From: CAVUNY01 sp963768585 | GTDB lineage: Bacteria > Chloroflexota > Anaerolineae > Anaerolineales > Anaerolineaceae | Assembly: GCA_963768585.1 (NCBI GenBank) | Contig: CAVYIF010000015.1 | Coordinates: 186,001-250,000 of the forward strand | Direction: 5' to 3' | DNA: 64,000 nucleotides | Shown: positions 55,552-63,864 of the stretch, piece after piece | Layout: each line of letters begins with the position of its first letter | How positions within the stretch are numbered: the first letter of the stretch is position 1 | Notes under the pieces: model-generated | Databases searched by the model: none | What the model saw: only the letters and a program-made list of their open reading frames with translations | Told to the model about the DNA's origin: nothing | Program-made: the position numbers and the translations under genes

Positions 55552-57012
55552 ATGAGTACCGTGAATCATCATCATGAAAAAGGACAAATGATTGTCTTAT
55601 TTGCTGTAGCCATCGTAGGATTACTGGCATTTGCAGCTTTAGCTGTAGACGTGGGAATGGTTTATTCCGACCGGCGTTACGATCAGAGCGTGGCCGATTC
55701 CGCCGCCCTGGCAGGGGCCCAGATCGCCGCCATCACCCTCGAAAATGATAATATCACTGCTTCCGGTGGTGGAACAGGCGAAGTGCCGTTTTCGTGCACT
55801 GCGATCGATACCTACATCAACAACGGTACGGATATCTGCTCCTTGAACGAAAATAACGTAGGGGATGCAACGACCAAAGCCGGGATCAAAGCCTGCAAGC
55901 AGGCCATCCAGCGGGCAGCCAGCAACCGCTTTGCGAACATGGACAGCGATATTTCAGATGGCCTCGGGGTTGAGGTCACCTGCTCGGTCGAGGATAAAGG
56001 GCCCTACCAGGATAAATACCTGGACATCAAGGTCATGGTCACCTCGCAAACCAACACGTCATTTGCGCACCTCTTCTTCGGCGGTAAGATGATCAACACA
56101 GTTACCGCCATCACCCGCATCAAACCCCGCATGCGCGCCGAATATGGTTATGCAATCGTGGCATTAAACCCGATTTGCGATCAACCCAATAAAGGCACAT
56201 TCACGTTCGATGGCGGCGGCAACGGTTCAGTTTCCATCCACGGAGGCGGCCTGTACGCCAACGGCTGCTTTGCCTTTAACGGTTCTTCCGTGAAAGTTAA
56301 CGTTACCGGAGGCGGCATCTCCTATGCGGGCCCAACCCCAAAGATATCCGGCAGCCCGGAAATTAACCCGGCTCCGGTCGATACCGATATGGTATTGCCC
56401 TATACCCCGATTTCTGAACCTGTTTGCGCGGGGCCCGACCGCACGGTTCCCAACAGCTCCAACTACACGCTGCAGCCTGGAAATTACAACACTGGCATCA
56501 GCGTAAAAAACAATGAAGTGGCCACCTTGCTGCCCGGCTTATACTGCCTGAACGGAGATTTCGATATCCGCGGGCTGGTCAAGGTAGAGGATGATGTGCT
56601 GGGCACGGCTTCAGGGGTTACGATTTTCATGAAAAGCGGGTATATCAATGTAACTGCCAATGGGGATACCCAGATCCAGTCTCCCCGCACGAGCGACGCT
56701 GATATTTTGAATGGGGCCCTCGAAGGGACATTGTTCTACGTCAAAGACACCAACCCGTGCAACACTTCTAAAAACCAGCCGTGTGTCCAGGTTCAGGGCG
56801 GGGCAGATACCGTGATGCGCGGTACGATCTTCTCACCCAAGGGCGACGTCGAGCTGTCCGGCAACTCAGAATTGAAAAGCGGCGAAACGGCCACCTTTGG
56901 CACACAAATTATCGGTTCCAACGTAAAGGTTAACGGGGCCGTGACCATCGACATCCGCTACGAAGATAACGACAGCGCTCCGATCCCCGCCGGCTTAAAC
57001 TTGCATAAATAA
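55552..57012 (+). CDS. TadG-like membrane-anchored envelope protein
   Basis: 486-residue protein starting HEKGQMIVLFAVAIVGLLAF then AALAVDVGMVYSDRR, the Flp/TadG anchor followed by the usual DQSVADSAALAGAQ. The C-terminal 280 residues are Gly-rich with hints of a beta-solenoid (GNGSVSIHGGGLYANGC, GDVELSGNSELKSG), reminiscent of polymer-forming cell-surface domains. AAGGAGA precedes ATG. No Tad ATPase, prepilin peptidase or secretin gene is in the window, so export must use machinery from elsewhere. Confidence 0.82.
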   Translation: MSTVNHHHEKGQMIVLFAVAIVGLLAFAALAVDVGMVYSDRRYDQSVADSAALAGAQIAAITLENDNITASGGGTGEVPFSCTAIDTYINNGTDICSLNENNVGDATTKAGIKACKQAIQRAASNRFANMDSDISDGLGVEVTCSVEDKGPYQDKYLDIKVMVTSQTNTSFAHLFFGGKMINTVTAITRIKPRMRAEYGYAIVALNPICDQPNKGTFTFDGGGNGSVSIHGGGLYANGCFAFNGSSVKVNVTGGGISYAGPTPKISGSPEINPAPVDTDMVLPYTPISEPVCAGPDRTVPNSSNYTLQPGNYNTGISVKNNEVATLLPGLYCLNGDFDIRGLVKVEDDVLGTASGVTIFMKSGYINVTANGDTQIQSPRTSDADILNGALEGTLFYVKDTNPCNTSKNQPCVQVQGGADTVMRGTIFSPKGDVELSGNSELKSGETATFGTQIIGSNVKVNGAVTIDIRYEDNDSAPIPAGLNLHK

Positions 57013-57055
57013 ACGTCCAGAAATCAGACGACCCAGAAAATCAGTACAACTTATT

Positions 57056-57099
57056 CAAGATCGTACGCCCGGCACATGCATACCGGGCGTACGATCTTG
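57056..57099 (+). terminator. Perfect hairpin after TadG-like gene
   Basis: 17-bp perfect stem with a CACATGCATA loop. No T-run. Confidence 0.6.
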
Positions 57100-57180
57100 T
57101 TAGCGCGGTGATTGGCATCCAAATTGCATACTACAGGCTCAGAAGAATTTAAATAAGAACCTGTCTGAAAATTAATTCCA

Positions 57181-57223
57181 GGGTGTGTTTTTTGCCCCAC
57201 GAAGTGGGGCAAAAAACACACCC
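57181..57223 (+). terminator. Second perfect hairpin before M23 gene
   Basis: 20-bp perfect stem with a GAA loop (GGGTGTGTTTTTTGCCCCAC arm). May be a REP-like element rather than a terminator. Confidence 0.55.
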
Positions 57224-57267
57224 CTGAGATATTTTCCGGATAAATACTGAGTGGTCGAGGTTTCTCC

Positions 57268-58899
57268 ATGGTGAAACAGGTGAACAACTGGTGGGTACGC
57301 ATGGCCGCGGCGCTGCTGGCGGCTTTTAGTTTGATGGGTTGGGTGATTGCCAAAACCCCTCCTTCAACTTCTCAAACCGTGACGATCAGCGATGACGCCT
57401 TATATACGGCGGCAACCGACTTCACCCCGGCCAAAATTCAACGCCTCCTGGAGCAGCGCGGCAGCCCGCTGGCCGGATACACGGAAGCGGTTGGCGAGCA
57501 AACCATGAGTGCCGCCGAGTTGTTCTGGATCGCCTCTCAGCACGCGGATTATGGCTTTAATCCTAAGGCCCTGCTGACTACCCTCTTCCTGGAGAACGGC
57601 CTGAACTGGACCCAACCCGGCGGGCTTTACGCTCACCTGAAGCAAATTGCCCTGGCACTGCAGCGCGCATCTCAGGTCGAGCCGCTGCCCGCCGGCGCGG
57701 ACGGTGCCAAGTCCATCGAACCGGCTCAAGCTTCCGCCATCGCGGCCCTCTCTCAGTATTATGCGCCGCGCGCCAAAGTGGCCGGGCAGGTGCGCGCCTC
57801 GCTGCTGCAGTGGAGCGAGGCCTACCGCCAGCTCTTTGGCGAGGACCCATCCGCGGCAGCCACGGCGAAAAGCCCGGCGACAAACGTTCCATTCATGCGC
57901 CTGCCTTTCGACCAACCGGCGCAAAGTTTTTACCCGATAGAAGCCTTTTTCGACCATTACTTTCCGGGCCAGCTTTCCGAGCCCAATATGCTGCGCGCCG
58001 ACGGTAAGGCCCTGCCGGGAGCGCACTACTCCGGCTGCTGGCGCGGTATGACCTGCTACTCCGGCCACAATGCGATCGACTTCACCTTGCCTTCCGGCAC
58101 CCCGATATATGCCGTGGCGCCCGGCATGGTAATCTACACCCTCGATTCCGAGGGCGGGATCCTTATCGACCACGGCAACGGCTACCGCACCACTTACTGG
58201 CACCTGGATAAAGTCATCGTCAGCATGGGGCAGGCTGTCGCTGATGGGCAGCTGCTCGGCTGGAGCGACTGCCGCGGCACCTGCAGCCATCCCCACCTGC
58301 ATTTTGGCCTGCGCCTGGTAGCCCTATCGCAGGATGTCGACCCCTTTGGTTGGTGGTCGATTTATAAAGATCCGGTGCCTGGTCCCAGCCAGTTTATGTG
58401 GCGCGGCGACCTGCTGGCCGACAACCGCGAGGCACAGACCCACCTGTTTTATGACCAGTATTGGGTGCGCGATCCGCAGGGCTTCGGCGGGGAATCCTGG
58501 TATACCTACAGCACGAACTATACCGGGTCCAGCACCAATTGGGGTATGTGGGGCACCACCATCCCGGCTGCCGGCCAATATACCGTCCTCGCCACCTGGC
58601 CAAAAAATGCCGAAAATACTACCGCCGCCGTTTACCAGGTGTGGCATGCCGGAGGCATGACCCCGGTCACGGTCAACCAACGCATGGATGGAGATCACTT
58701 TTTCCCCCTGGGTACTTTTCAATTCGATGCCGGTCCAATCGTGGTCATCCTGACCGATCTGACCACCGAAGCCACCAAAGACCAGCGCGTATACTTTGAT
58801 GCCGTGCGCTGGCAGCCCGCCCAGCAAACCTTTTTCATCCCATATCTGCAGAGCGACGCCCCGATAGACCCTGCCCCGGCTGCGCCATCTCTTCCATAA
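57268..58899 (+). CDS. Secreted M23 family endopeptidase with C-terminal carbohydrate-binding-like domain
   Basis: 543-residue protein. A hydrophobic N-terminal segment (about 9-29) is followed by a helical region of 200 residues. A lysostaphin-type M23 domain then appears: GHNAIDFTLPSGTPIYAVAPG (H-x3-D zinc ligands) and CSHPHLHFGLRL (HxH). After it comes a golvesin/xanthan-lyase-like beta domain (YTYSTNYTGSSTNWGMWGTT, YFDAVRWQP), often in cell-wall-associated enzymes. The end, FFIPYLQSDAPIDPAPAAPS, carries the Φ-IP tail noted in other secreted proteins here. Cuts peptidoglycan cross-links, by family. Confidence 0.88.
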   Translation: MVKQVNNWWVRMAAALLAAFSLMGWVIAKTPPSTSQTVTISDDALYTAATDFTPAKIQRLLEQRGSPLAGYTEAVGEQTMSAAELFWIASQHADYGFNPKALLTTLFLENGLNWTQPGGLYAHLKQIALALQRASQVEPLPAGADGAKSIEPAQASAIAALSQYYAPRAKVAGQVRASLLQWSEAYRQLFGEDPSAAATAKSPATNVPFMRLPFDQPAQSFYPIEAFFDHYFPGQLSEPNMLRADGKALPGAHYSGCWRGMTCYSGHNAIDFTLPSGTPIYAVAPGMVIYTLDSEGGILIDHGNGYRTTYWHLDKVIVSMGQAVADGQLLGWSDCRGTCSHPHLHFGLRLVALSQDVDPFGWWSIYKDPVPGPSQFMWRGDLLADNREAQTHLFYDQYWVRDPQGFGGESWYTYSTNYTGSSTNWGMWGTTIPAAGQYTVLATWPKNAENTTAAVYQVWHAGGMTPVTVNQRMDGDHFFPLGTFQFDAGPIVVILTDLTTEATKDQRVYFDAVRWQPAQQTFFIPYLQSDAPIDPAPAAPSLP

Positions 58900-58905
58900 T
58901 TCGCA

Positions 58906-58935
58906 TTGATATTTTATTTTGACTCGTGTTATACT
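58906..58935 (+). promoter_or_regulatory. Promoter for sixA
   Basis: TTGATA (58906-58911), 18-base spacer, TATACT (58930-58935); the transcript leader would be about 70 bases. Confidence 0.5.
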
Positions 58936-59009
58936 TTTTTATGTGAGCAGCATTTTAATTAAAAATCCAGTATCCGGCAGTTGAAGCCGTTCAACCCGAA
59001 GGTGTCCTG

Positions 59010-59750
59010 ATGAAAACTTTGTTATTGATGCGTCATGCCAAATCCAGTTGGAAAGCTTCCGATCTGGCCGACCACGAGCGACCGCTCAATAAGCGCGGCA
59101 GGAAAGACTCGGTACTGATGGGCACAGTATTGAAAGAGAAAGAGCTGCTGCCGCAAAAAGTCCTGGCATCCTCGGCCGTGCGCATCCGCGAAACATTGGA
59201 TGGCGTAGCGAAAGAAAGCGGTTTTTTCGGCGAGGTCGAGTTTTCAGATGAGCTGTACCTGGCAGAACCGGAAGTTTTTCTGAAGATTTTGTGTGGTTTA
59301 CCCGATACATTAGAGCGAGTTATGCTCATGGGGCACAATCCCGGCCTGGAAGGGCTTCTTCAGGTGCTCAGCGGGCGGATCGAAAGCATGCCGACCGGCT
59401 CGGTCGCCTTTCTCAGCCTGCCGATCCAGCAGTGGAGCGAAATCAACAATGGGACCGAAGGCGAGTTGATCGAGATGCTGCTTCCGCGCGAGATGCGCGA
59501 AATGCGCGAGCTGGAAGCAGAAAAACAAAAAGCTAAGGATAAGAAAGACAAAAAAGCCGAGAAGAAGGAAGATAAGAAAGAAAGCAAGAAAGCGGACAAG
59601 AAGGAAGACAAAAAGGAAGACAAAAAAGAAGACAAGAAAGCGGACAAGAAGGAAGACAAAAAAGAAGACAAGAAAGAAGATAAGAAGGAAGATAAAAAAG
59701 CCGAGAAAAAAGAATCCGGCAAGGAAAAGAAGGAAGATAAAAAGAAATAA
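59010..59750 (+). CDS. sixA: SixA-type histidine phosphatase with lysine-rich tail
   Basis: 246 residues. The first 165 form a histidine phosphatase of the SixA type: RHAKS with catalytic H9, DHERPLNKRG, ASSAVRIRETL, and the second His in MGHNPGLEGL. From about residue 170 to the end is a low-complexity tail of KKEDKK and KKADKK units with almost only Lys, Glu, Asp and some Ala. E. coli SixA is about 160 residues, so the tail is an addition. It could bind nucleic acid, polyphosphate or a partner. AAGGTG precedes ATG. The thioredoxin gene follows. Confidence 0.87.
   Translation: MKTLLLMRHAKSSWKASDLADHERPLNKRGRKDSVLMGTVLKEKELLPQKVLASSAVRIRETLDGVAKESGFFGEVEFSDELYLAEPEVFLKILCGLPDTLERVMLMGHNPGLEGLLQVLSGRIESMPTGSVAFLSLPIQQWSEINNGTEGELIEMLLPREMREMRELEAEKQKAKDKKDKKAEKKEDKKESKKADKKEDKKEDKKEDKKADKKEDKKEDKKEDKKEDKKAEKKESGKEKKEDKKK
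59518..59747 (+). repeat. Purine-rich low-complexity repeat coding the SixA tail
   Basis: Repeats of 12 to 15 bases based on GACAAGAAGGAAGA with minor variation. The plus strand is almost all purine, so triplex or slippage is possible. Confidence 0.8.
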
Positions 59751-59831
59751 CCCGCTTTAAAATAAAATGAAGATTGAGGTTTTGGCACGTCGCGGCCAGA
59801 ACCTCAAATTTTACAAATAGTGAAGGTCAAA

Positions 59832-60158
59832 ATGGAAGCATTCAACCATATTGATGAAAATAATTTCGAGCAAGAAGTGCAAAACTCGCCACAGCCGGTC
59901 GTGCTGGAATTTGGCGCGGTGTGGTGCCAACCCTGCAAGCAGCTTGAGCCCGTACTGCTGAAACTGGGAGAGGAATGGGCCGGTAAGGTGCGCATGGCGA
60001 AAGTTGACGTGGATGAGAACGTCAACCTGACGATGAAGTTCCAGGTGATGGGCGTGCCGACCGTGATTCTCTTTGTCAATGGCCAGCCTGCAGCCCGTTT
60101 CAGTGGGTTCCTGCCGCGCGATAAGATTCTCAAAAAACTGGCATCCCATCTGAGTTAA
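59832..60158 (+). CDS. Thioredoxin
   Basis: 108-residue thioredoxin fold. The active site is WCQPCK (C32, C35), with an unusual Gln in place of the Gly of WCGPC; the cis-Pro is in GVPTVILF. It has no signal peptide, so it acts in the cytoplasm. ATG 59832 is chosen because GAAGGT lies just before it. A hairpin terminator follows. Confidence 0.92.
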   Translation: MEAFNHIDENNFEQEVQNSPQPVVLEFGAVWCQPCKQLEPVLLKLGEEWAGKVRMAKVDVDENVNLTMKFQVMGVPTVILFVNGQPAARFSGFLPRDKILKKLASHLS

Positions 60159-60164
60159 TAAAAA

Positions 60165-60198
60165 TGCGGTGTCGCAAAGAAATCCTTGCGACACCGCA
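60165..60198 (+). terminator. Hairpin after thioredoxin gene
   Basis: 13-bp perfect stem (TGCGGTGTCGCAA) with an 8-base loop, seven bases after the stop. Confidence 0.65.
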
Positions 60199-60312
60199 CG
60201 CTTGCCCCCAGAAAAGATCCTACAAACCAATGCTCTCCCCCTGCTGCGTTGCTAATACCGATAAAATACATTAACTTAGTCATTATATTACCTTAATCGT
60301 TCTTTAATTTAT

Positions 60313-60330
60313 ATCACCCAAATGGGTGAT
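60313..60330 (+). promoter_or_regulatory. Operator-like palindrome upstream of S9 peptidase
   Basis: ATCACCC-AAAT-GGGTGAT, 30 bases before the start codon, in AT-rich promoter-like DNA. Confidence 0.45.
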
Positions 60331-60359
60331 TTTAGCCAAAATCGAAACGGAGAATGTCT

Positions 60360-62240
60360 ATGTGCGCAAAACAGAATCGACCTTACGGCCTTTGGCCCAG
60401 CCCGGTTTCCCCACTGATGTTAGGGCAGCGCACCCGCCTGGATAACCCCCAGTTCGACAGCGATGGGCGCACCCTGGTCTGGTTGGAGGGTCGTTCCGAC
60501 CGCGGGGTGTTGGTGGCACTACCCGAAGGCGAGGCGCCCCTCGACCTGACCGACGAGCATTCGGTGCGCGCTCAGGTAGGCTACGGCGGCGGCGATTTCA
60601 GCGTGGCGCAGGGCAGGCTGTTTTTTGTCGAGCGCAGCGGGCGCCTGTTCAGCCGCGGGCTGGGGTTCGACCGCCCGCGCCCGATCACCCCGCCGCATGG
60701 GATGGCGGCCAGCCCGGTGCTTTCGCCCAACGGGGAGTGGGTGGCTTACGTCTGGTCGGACGGCAAAGAAGACCTGATCGCCCTGGTGGACAGCCAGGGT
60801 CGTGATTGGCCGATTAAGCTGTCCACCGGGGCCGATTTCTACATGCAGCCGGTGTGGCATCCCTCGGGTTTGATGCTGGCCTGGGTCGAATGGGACCATC
60901 CCCATATGCCCTGGGACGGCACGCGCCTCAAACTGGCTTCGCTGGGAGGCGCCCCTTTGCACATCACTGAAGAGCACGCGATTGACCTCGCCCCGGACTG
61001 CGCTGTCCAGCAGCCGCAGTTTTCCCCGGATGGGCGCTACCTGAGCTTCATTGCCGAAGACGGCGAATGGGAAGACCTGGTGGTTCATGACCTGGCCAAT
61101 GACGAGCAGTTCATCCTGGTGAAGGGCGATGGGTTCCAACTCAGTTCCCCGGCCTGGGTTCAGGGCCTGCACCACCACGGCTGGGGGCCTTCCAGCCGCA
61201 AAGTTTACTACCTGCGCATCTTTGGCGGCACTGCCAGCCTGTGGGTGGTGGACCTGGAAACCCGCCAATCCTCACAGATCGACACCGCGCCGTACACCTG
61301 GTTGAGCGAGCTTTCCGTTTCACCCACATCAGAAGAACTGGCTTTTGTCGCCTCCGGGCCGGCCCTGGCCAGCCGCGTGGTGCGCTGGAACGAGCAGGGA
61401 TTAACCATCGCAGCGCGCAGCGGCAGCGAGACTCTTTCCCCGGAATATCTCTGCGCGCCGCGCGACATCACCTGGCCTGCGCCGGACGGTACTGCCGTGC
61501 ACGCCCTGTATTACCCTCCAACCCATCCCGATTTTTCCAGCGAAGGGCTGCCCCCGGCAGTCGTCAATGTCCACGGCGGGCCGACGGGCGGCGTCGCCAC
61601 CGCGTTCAACCCTCAGGCGGCTTACTTCACCACCCGGGGCTACGCCTATGTCGAACTGGTGTACCGCGGCTCGACCGGCTACGGGCGCACCTACCGCAAC
61701 CTGCTGCGCGAGCGCTGGGGCGAAGCGGATGTGGAAGACGCGGTCGGCTGCGCCCAGGCCCTGGGCGACCAGCAGTTGGCCGACGCCGGGCGGATCGTGA
61801 TCAAGGGCGGCAGTGCCGGCGGCTACACGGTGCTGAATGTCCTGGTGCATCATCCGGGGGTGTTTAAGGCCGGGGTCTGCCTGTTTGGCGTCTCCAACCT
61901 GTTCACCCTGGCGACTGACACGCATAAGTTCGAGCAGCGCTATCTCGACAGTATGGTCGGCCCGCTGCCGCAAACTGCGGCCCGCTACCATGCCTGGTCG
62001 CCTATCTATCATATGGACAGCCTGCGCGATCCGATGGCCGTGTTTCAGGGCAAGGAAGATAAGGTGGTTCCCCCCGACCAGGCTGAAGAGATCGTCAAGG
62101 TCCTGCGCCAGAAGAACATCCCCCATATTTACCGGCTGTACGATGGCGAAGGTCACGGCTGGCGCAAGACAGAAACGATCGTCGACTATCTGCAGCAAAC
62201 CGAGCGCTTCCTGCAGCAGCAGGTGCTGTTCTCAGCCTAG
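60360..62240 (+). CDS. S9 family (prolyl oligopeptidase-type) peptidase
   Basis: 626-residue serine peptidase. A seven-bladed-propeller-like N-terminal part (FDSDGRTLVWLEGRSDRG, LSPNGEWVAYVWSDGKED, FSPDGRYLSFIAEDGEW) leads to a C-terminal alpha/beta hydrolase with S485 in GGSAGGY, D567 in GKEDKVVP and H599 in DGEGHGW. No signal peptide, so it is probably cytoplasmic, degrading oligopeptides. ATG 60360 is preferred over 60354 because GGAG then stands seven bases upstream. A strong terminator follows. Confidence 0.92.
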   Translation: MCAKQNRPYGLWPSPVSPLMLGQRTRLDNPQFDSDGRTLVWLEGRSDRGVLVALPEGEAPLDLTDEHSVRAQVGYGGGDFSVAQGRLFFVERSGRLFSRGLGFDRPRPITPPHGMAASPVLSPNGEWVAYVWSDGKEDLIALVDSQGRDWPIKLSTGADFYMQPVWHPSGLMLAWVEWDHPHMPWDGTRLKLASLGGAPLHITEEHAIDLAPDCAVQQPQFSPDGRYLSFIAEDGEWEDLVVHDLANDEQFILVKGDGFQLSSPAWVQGLHHHGWGPSSRKVYYLRIFGGTASLWVVDLETRQSSQIDTAPYTWLSELSVSPTSEELAFVASGPALASRVVRWNEQGLTIAARSGSETLSPEYLCAPRDITWPAPDGTAVHALYYPPTHPDFSSEGLPPAVVNVHGGPTGGVATAFNPQAAYFTTRGYAYVELVYRGSTGYGRTYRNLLRERWGEADVEDAVGCAQALGDQQLADAGRIVIKGGSAGGYTVLNVLVHHPGVFKAGVCLFGVSNLFTLATDTHKFEQRYLDSMVGPLPQTAARYHAWSPIYHMDSLRDPMAVFQGKEDKVVPPDQAEEIVKVLRQKNIPHIYRLYDGEGHGWRKTETIVDYLQQTERFLQQQVLFSA

Positions 62241-62247
62241 TTCTATC

Positions 62248-62287
62248 AAAAGTGCTTTGACCGCGGTGCGGTCAAAGCACTTTTTTT
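62248..62287. terminator. Strong bidirectional intrinsic terminator
   Basis: 17-bp perfect stem (AAAAGTGCTTTGACCGC arm) with a GGT loop, followed by a run of T; lies between the convergent S9 peptidase and UxaA genes. Confidence 0.92.
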
Positions 62288-62288
62288 A

Positions 62289-63836
62289 TTACAGCAGCCC
62301 GCCGGGGGTCCAGGGGACGAATTCCTGCTCGTGCGGGCCGAAGCGTTCGGCCCGGCTGGGCTGGCCGGATGCGGTCGCCAGGATCAGTTCGAACAATTCC
62401 TCGGCAGCGGCATCCATCGGCGTGCCATCCAGCACCGCTCCGGCATTGAAATCCATGTCGCCCTTCAATTTTTCATACATGGCCGAATTGCTGGCGATCT
62501 TTAAGGTTGGCACGGCGCTGCCGGCAAACATCGAACCGCGCCCCGTGGTAAACAGGATCAGGTTGGCTCCGCCGGCCACCATACCGGTGATCGAGGCCGG
62601 GTCGTTGCCCGGCGTATCCATGAAGAGCAGCCCCGGGCGGTCGACCTGTTCACCGTAAAAATAGACCCCGTTCAAAGGGCTGCTGCCGCCCTTGGCGACC
62701 GCCCCCAGCGATTTCTCGAAGATCGTGGTCAGCCCGCCGGCCTTGTTGCCGGGGGAAGGGTTGTTGTCCACGCTGAAACCGAAGCGCGCCGCCTGTTCGT
62801 TCCAGCCCTGGAAGCAGGCGATCAGTTTTTCACCGACCGCGGGCGAGGTCACCCGTCCGGTGAGCAGGTACTCGGCCCCAAAGATTTCGACCGTCTCGGA
62901 CAAAAGTGCCGCCCCGCCCTGCTCCACCACCCGATCCGCCGCCAGCCCGACCAGCGGGTTGGCGGTCACCCCCGACCAGGCATCGCTCCCGCCGCATTCC
63001 AGCCCAACCACCAGCTTTTCAACCGGGATCTCCACCCGCTGCACGCGGTTGACCTGGGGCAGCAGGCGCTCAATGGCCTCGATCCCGGCCCGAATCGTGC
63101 CTTCGACCCCACCCATTTCCTGGATGACCAGGTAGGCATCGTTGGCCCCGGCCGGGTTTAACCCCGCCATGCGCTCGGCGGTCACCTCGAAACAGGGCTC
63201 GATCTGGTTGACTTCGCAGCCCAACCCCACCACCACGAAAGCGGCGATGTTCGGATTGCGGGCCGCATTGCGCAGCGTGCGCTGCAGGTATTCGTAGGAT
63301 TCGCCTTCCAGGGGCACCGAACAGCCCGAATGGTGAATTAAAGCCAGCACCCCGTCCACGTTAGGGTAGGCCGCCAGGCGTTCGGGGGTGAAATGAGCCG
63401 CGATGCGGCTGACCACGAAGGCCGAACAATTGACCGTCGAGATCACTGCCAGGTAGTTGCGCGTCCCGGCCCGTCCGTCCGGGCGCGGGTAGCCCATAAA
63501 GGTCCGCTGCCGGTCCGGGTTCCACACCGGCGAAGGCACCACCGTATAGGTGTACTCCTTGCGCACCTCGCCCATTTCCAGGTTGTGGGTGTGAACCCAG
63601 GCGCCTGTTGGAATATCCTGGCTGGCACGGCCGATGGAATGGCCGTAGCGGCGCACCTCGCCGCCGGCAGGCACATCCGCCAGGGCAAATTTGTGTCCGG
63701 CGGGCACATCCTCGCTAATGGTGATGAACGCACCGTTATAATCCAAAACCGTCCCGGCCGAAATCGCCTGCCGGGCAATCGCCACGTTGTCCGTGGCGTG
63801 CAGCTGCAGCCCAAATGAAGAAAATTCGTTAGCCAT
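62289..63836 (-). CDS. UxaA family altronate/galactarate dehydratase-like hydrolase
   Basis: 515-residue iron-dependent sugar-acid dehydratase of the UxaA/GarD family. An N-terminal SAF domain (about 8-85: LHATDNVAIARQAISAGTVL) is followed by the core with GYPRPDGRAGTRNYLAV, VNCSAFVV, VVGLGCEVNQ and GLECGGSDAWSGVTANP. The length fits the full-length form. UxaA makes KDG from altronate, the substrate of kdgK in this window. UxaA and GarD are hard to separate here, so no symbol is assigned. A palindrome lies upstream at 63851-63864. Confidence 0.87.
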   Translation of the reverse strand: MANEFSSFGLQLHATDNVAIARQAISAGTVLDYNGAFITISEDVPAGHKFALADVPAGGEVRRYGHSIGRASQDIPTGAWVHTHNLEMGEVRKEYTYTVVPSPVWNPDRQRTFMGYPRPDGRAGTRNYLAVISTVNCSAFVVSRIAAHFTPERLAAYPNVDGVLALIHHSGCSVPLEGESYEYLQRTLRNAARNPNIAAFVVVGLGCEVNQIEPCFEVTAERMAGLNPAGANDAYLVIQEMGGVEGTIRAGIEAIERLLPQVNRVQRVEIPVEKLVVGLECGGSDAWSGVTANPLVGLAADRVVEQGGAALLSETVEIFGAEYLLTGRVTSPAVGEKLIACFQGWNEQAARFGFSVDNNPSPGNKAGGLTTIFEKSLGAVAKGGSSPLNGVYFYGEQVDRPGLLFMDTPGNDPASITGMVAGGANLILFTTGRGSMFAGSAVPTLKIASNSAMYEKLKGDMDFNAGAVLDGTPMDAAAEELFELILATASGQPSRAERFGPHEQEFVPWTPGGLL

Positions 63837-63850
63837 TAAACACCTGTCGT

Positions 63851-63864
63851 ATTCTGCGCAGAAT
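63851..63864 (-). promoter_or_regulatory. Palindrome upstream of UxaA gene
   Basis: ATTCTGCGCAGAAT, a perfect 14-base palindrome 15 bases upstream of the start codon; a plausible repressor site. Confidence 0.4.

Noticed and set aside
57400..58302. 300-codon frame opposite the M23 peptidase
   Set aside because: Shadow frame; the plus strand has complete M23 zinc motifs and a hydrophobic export segment.
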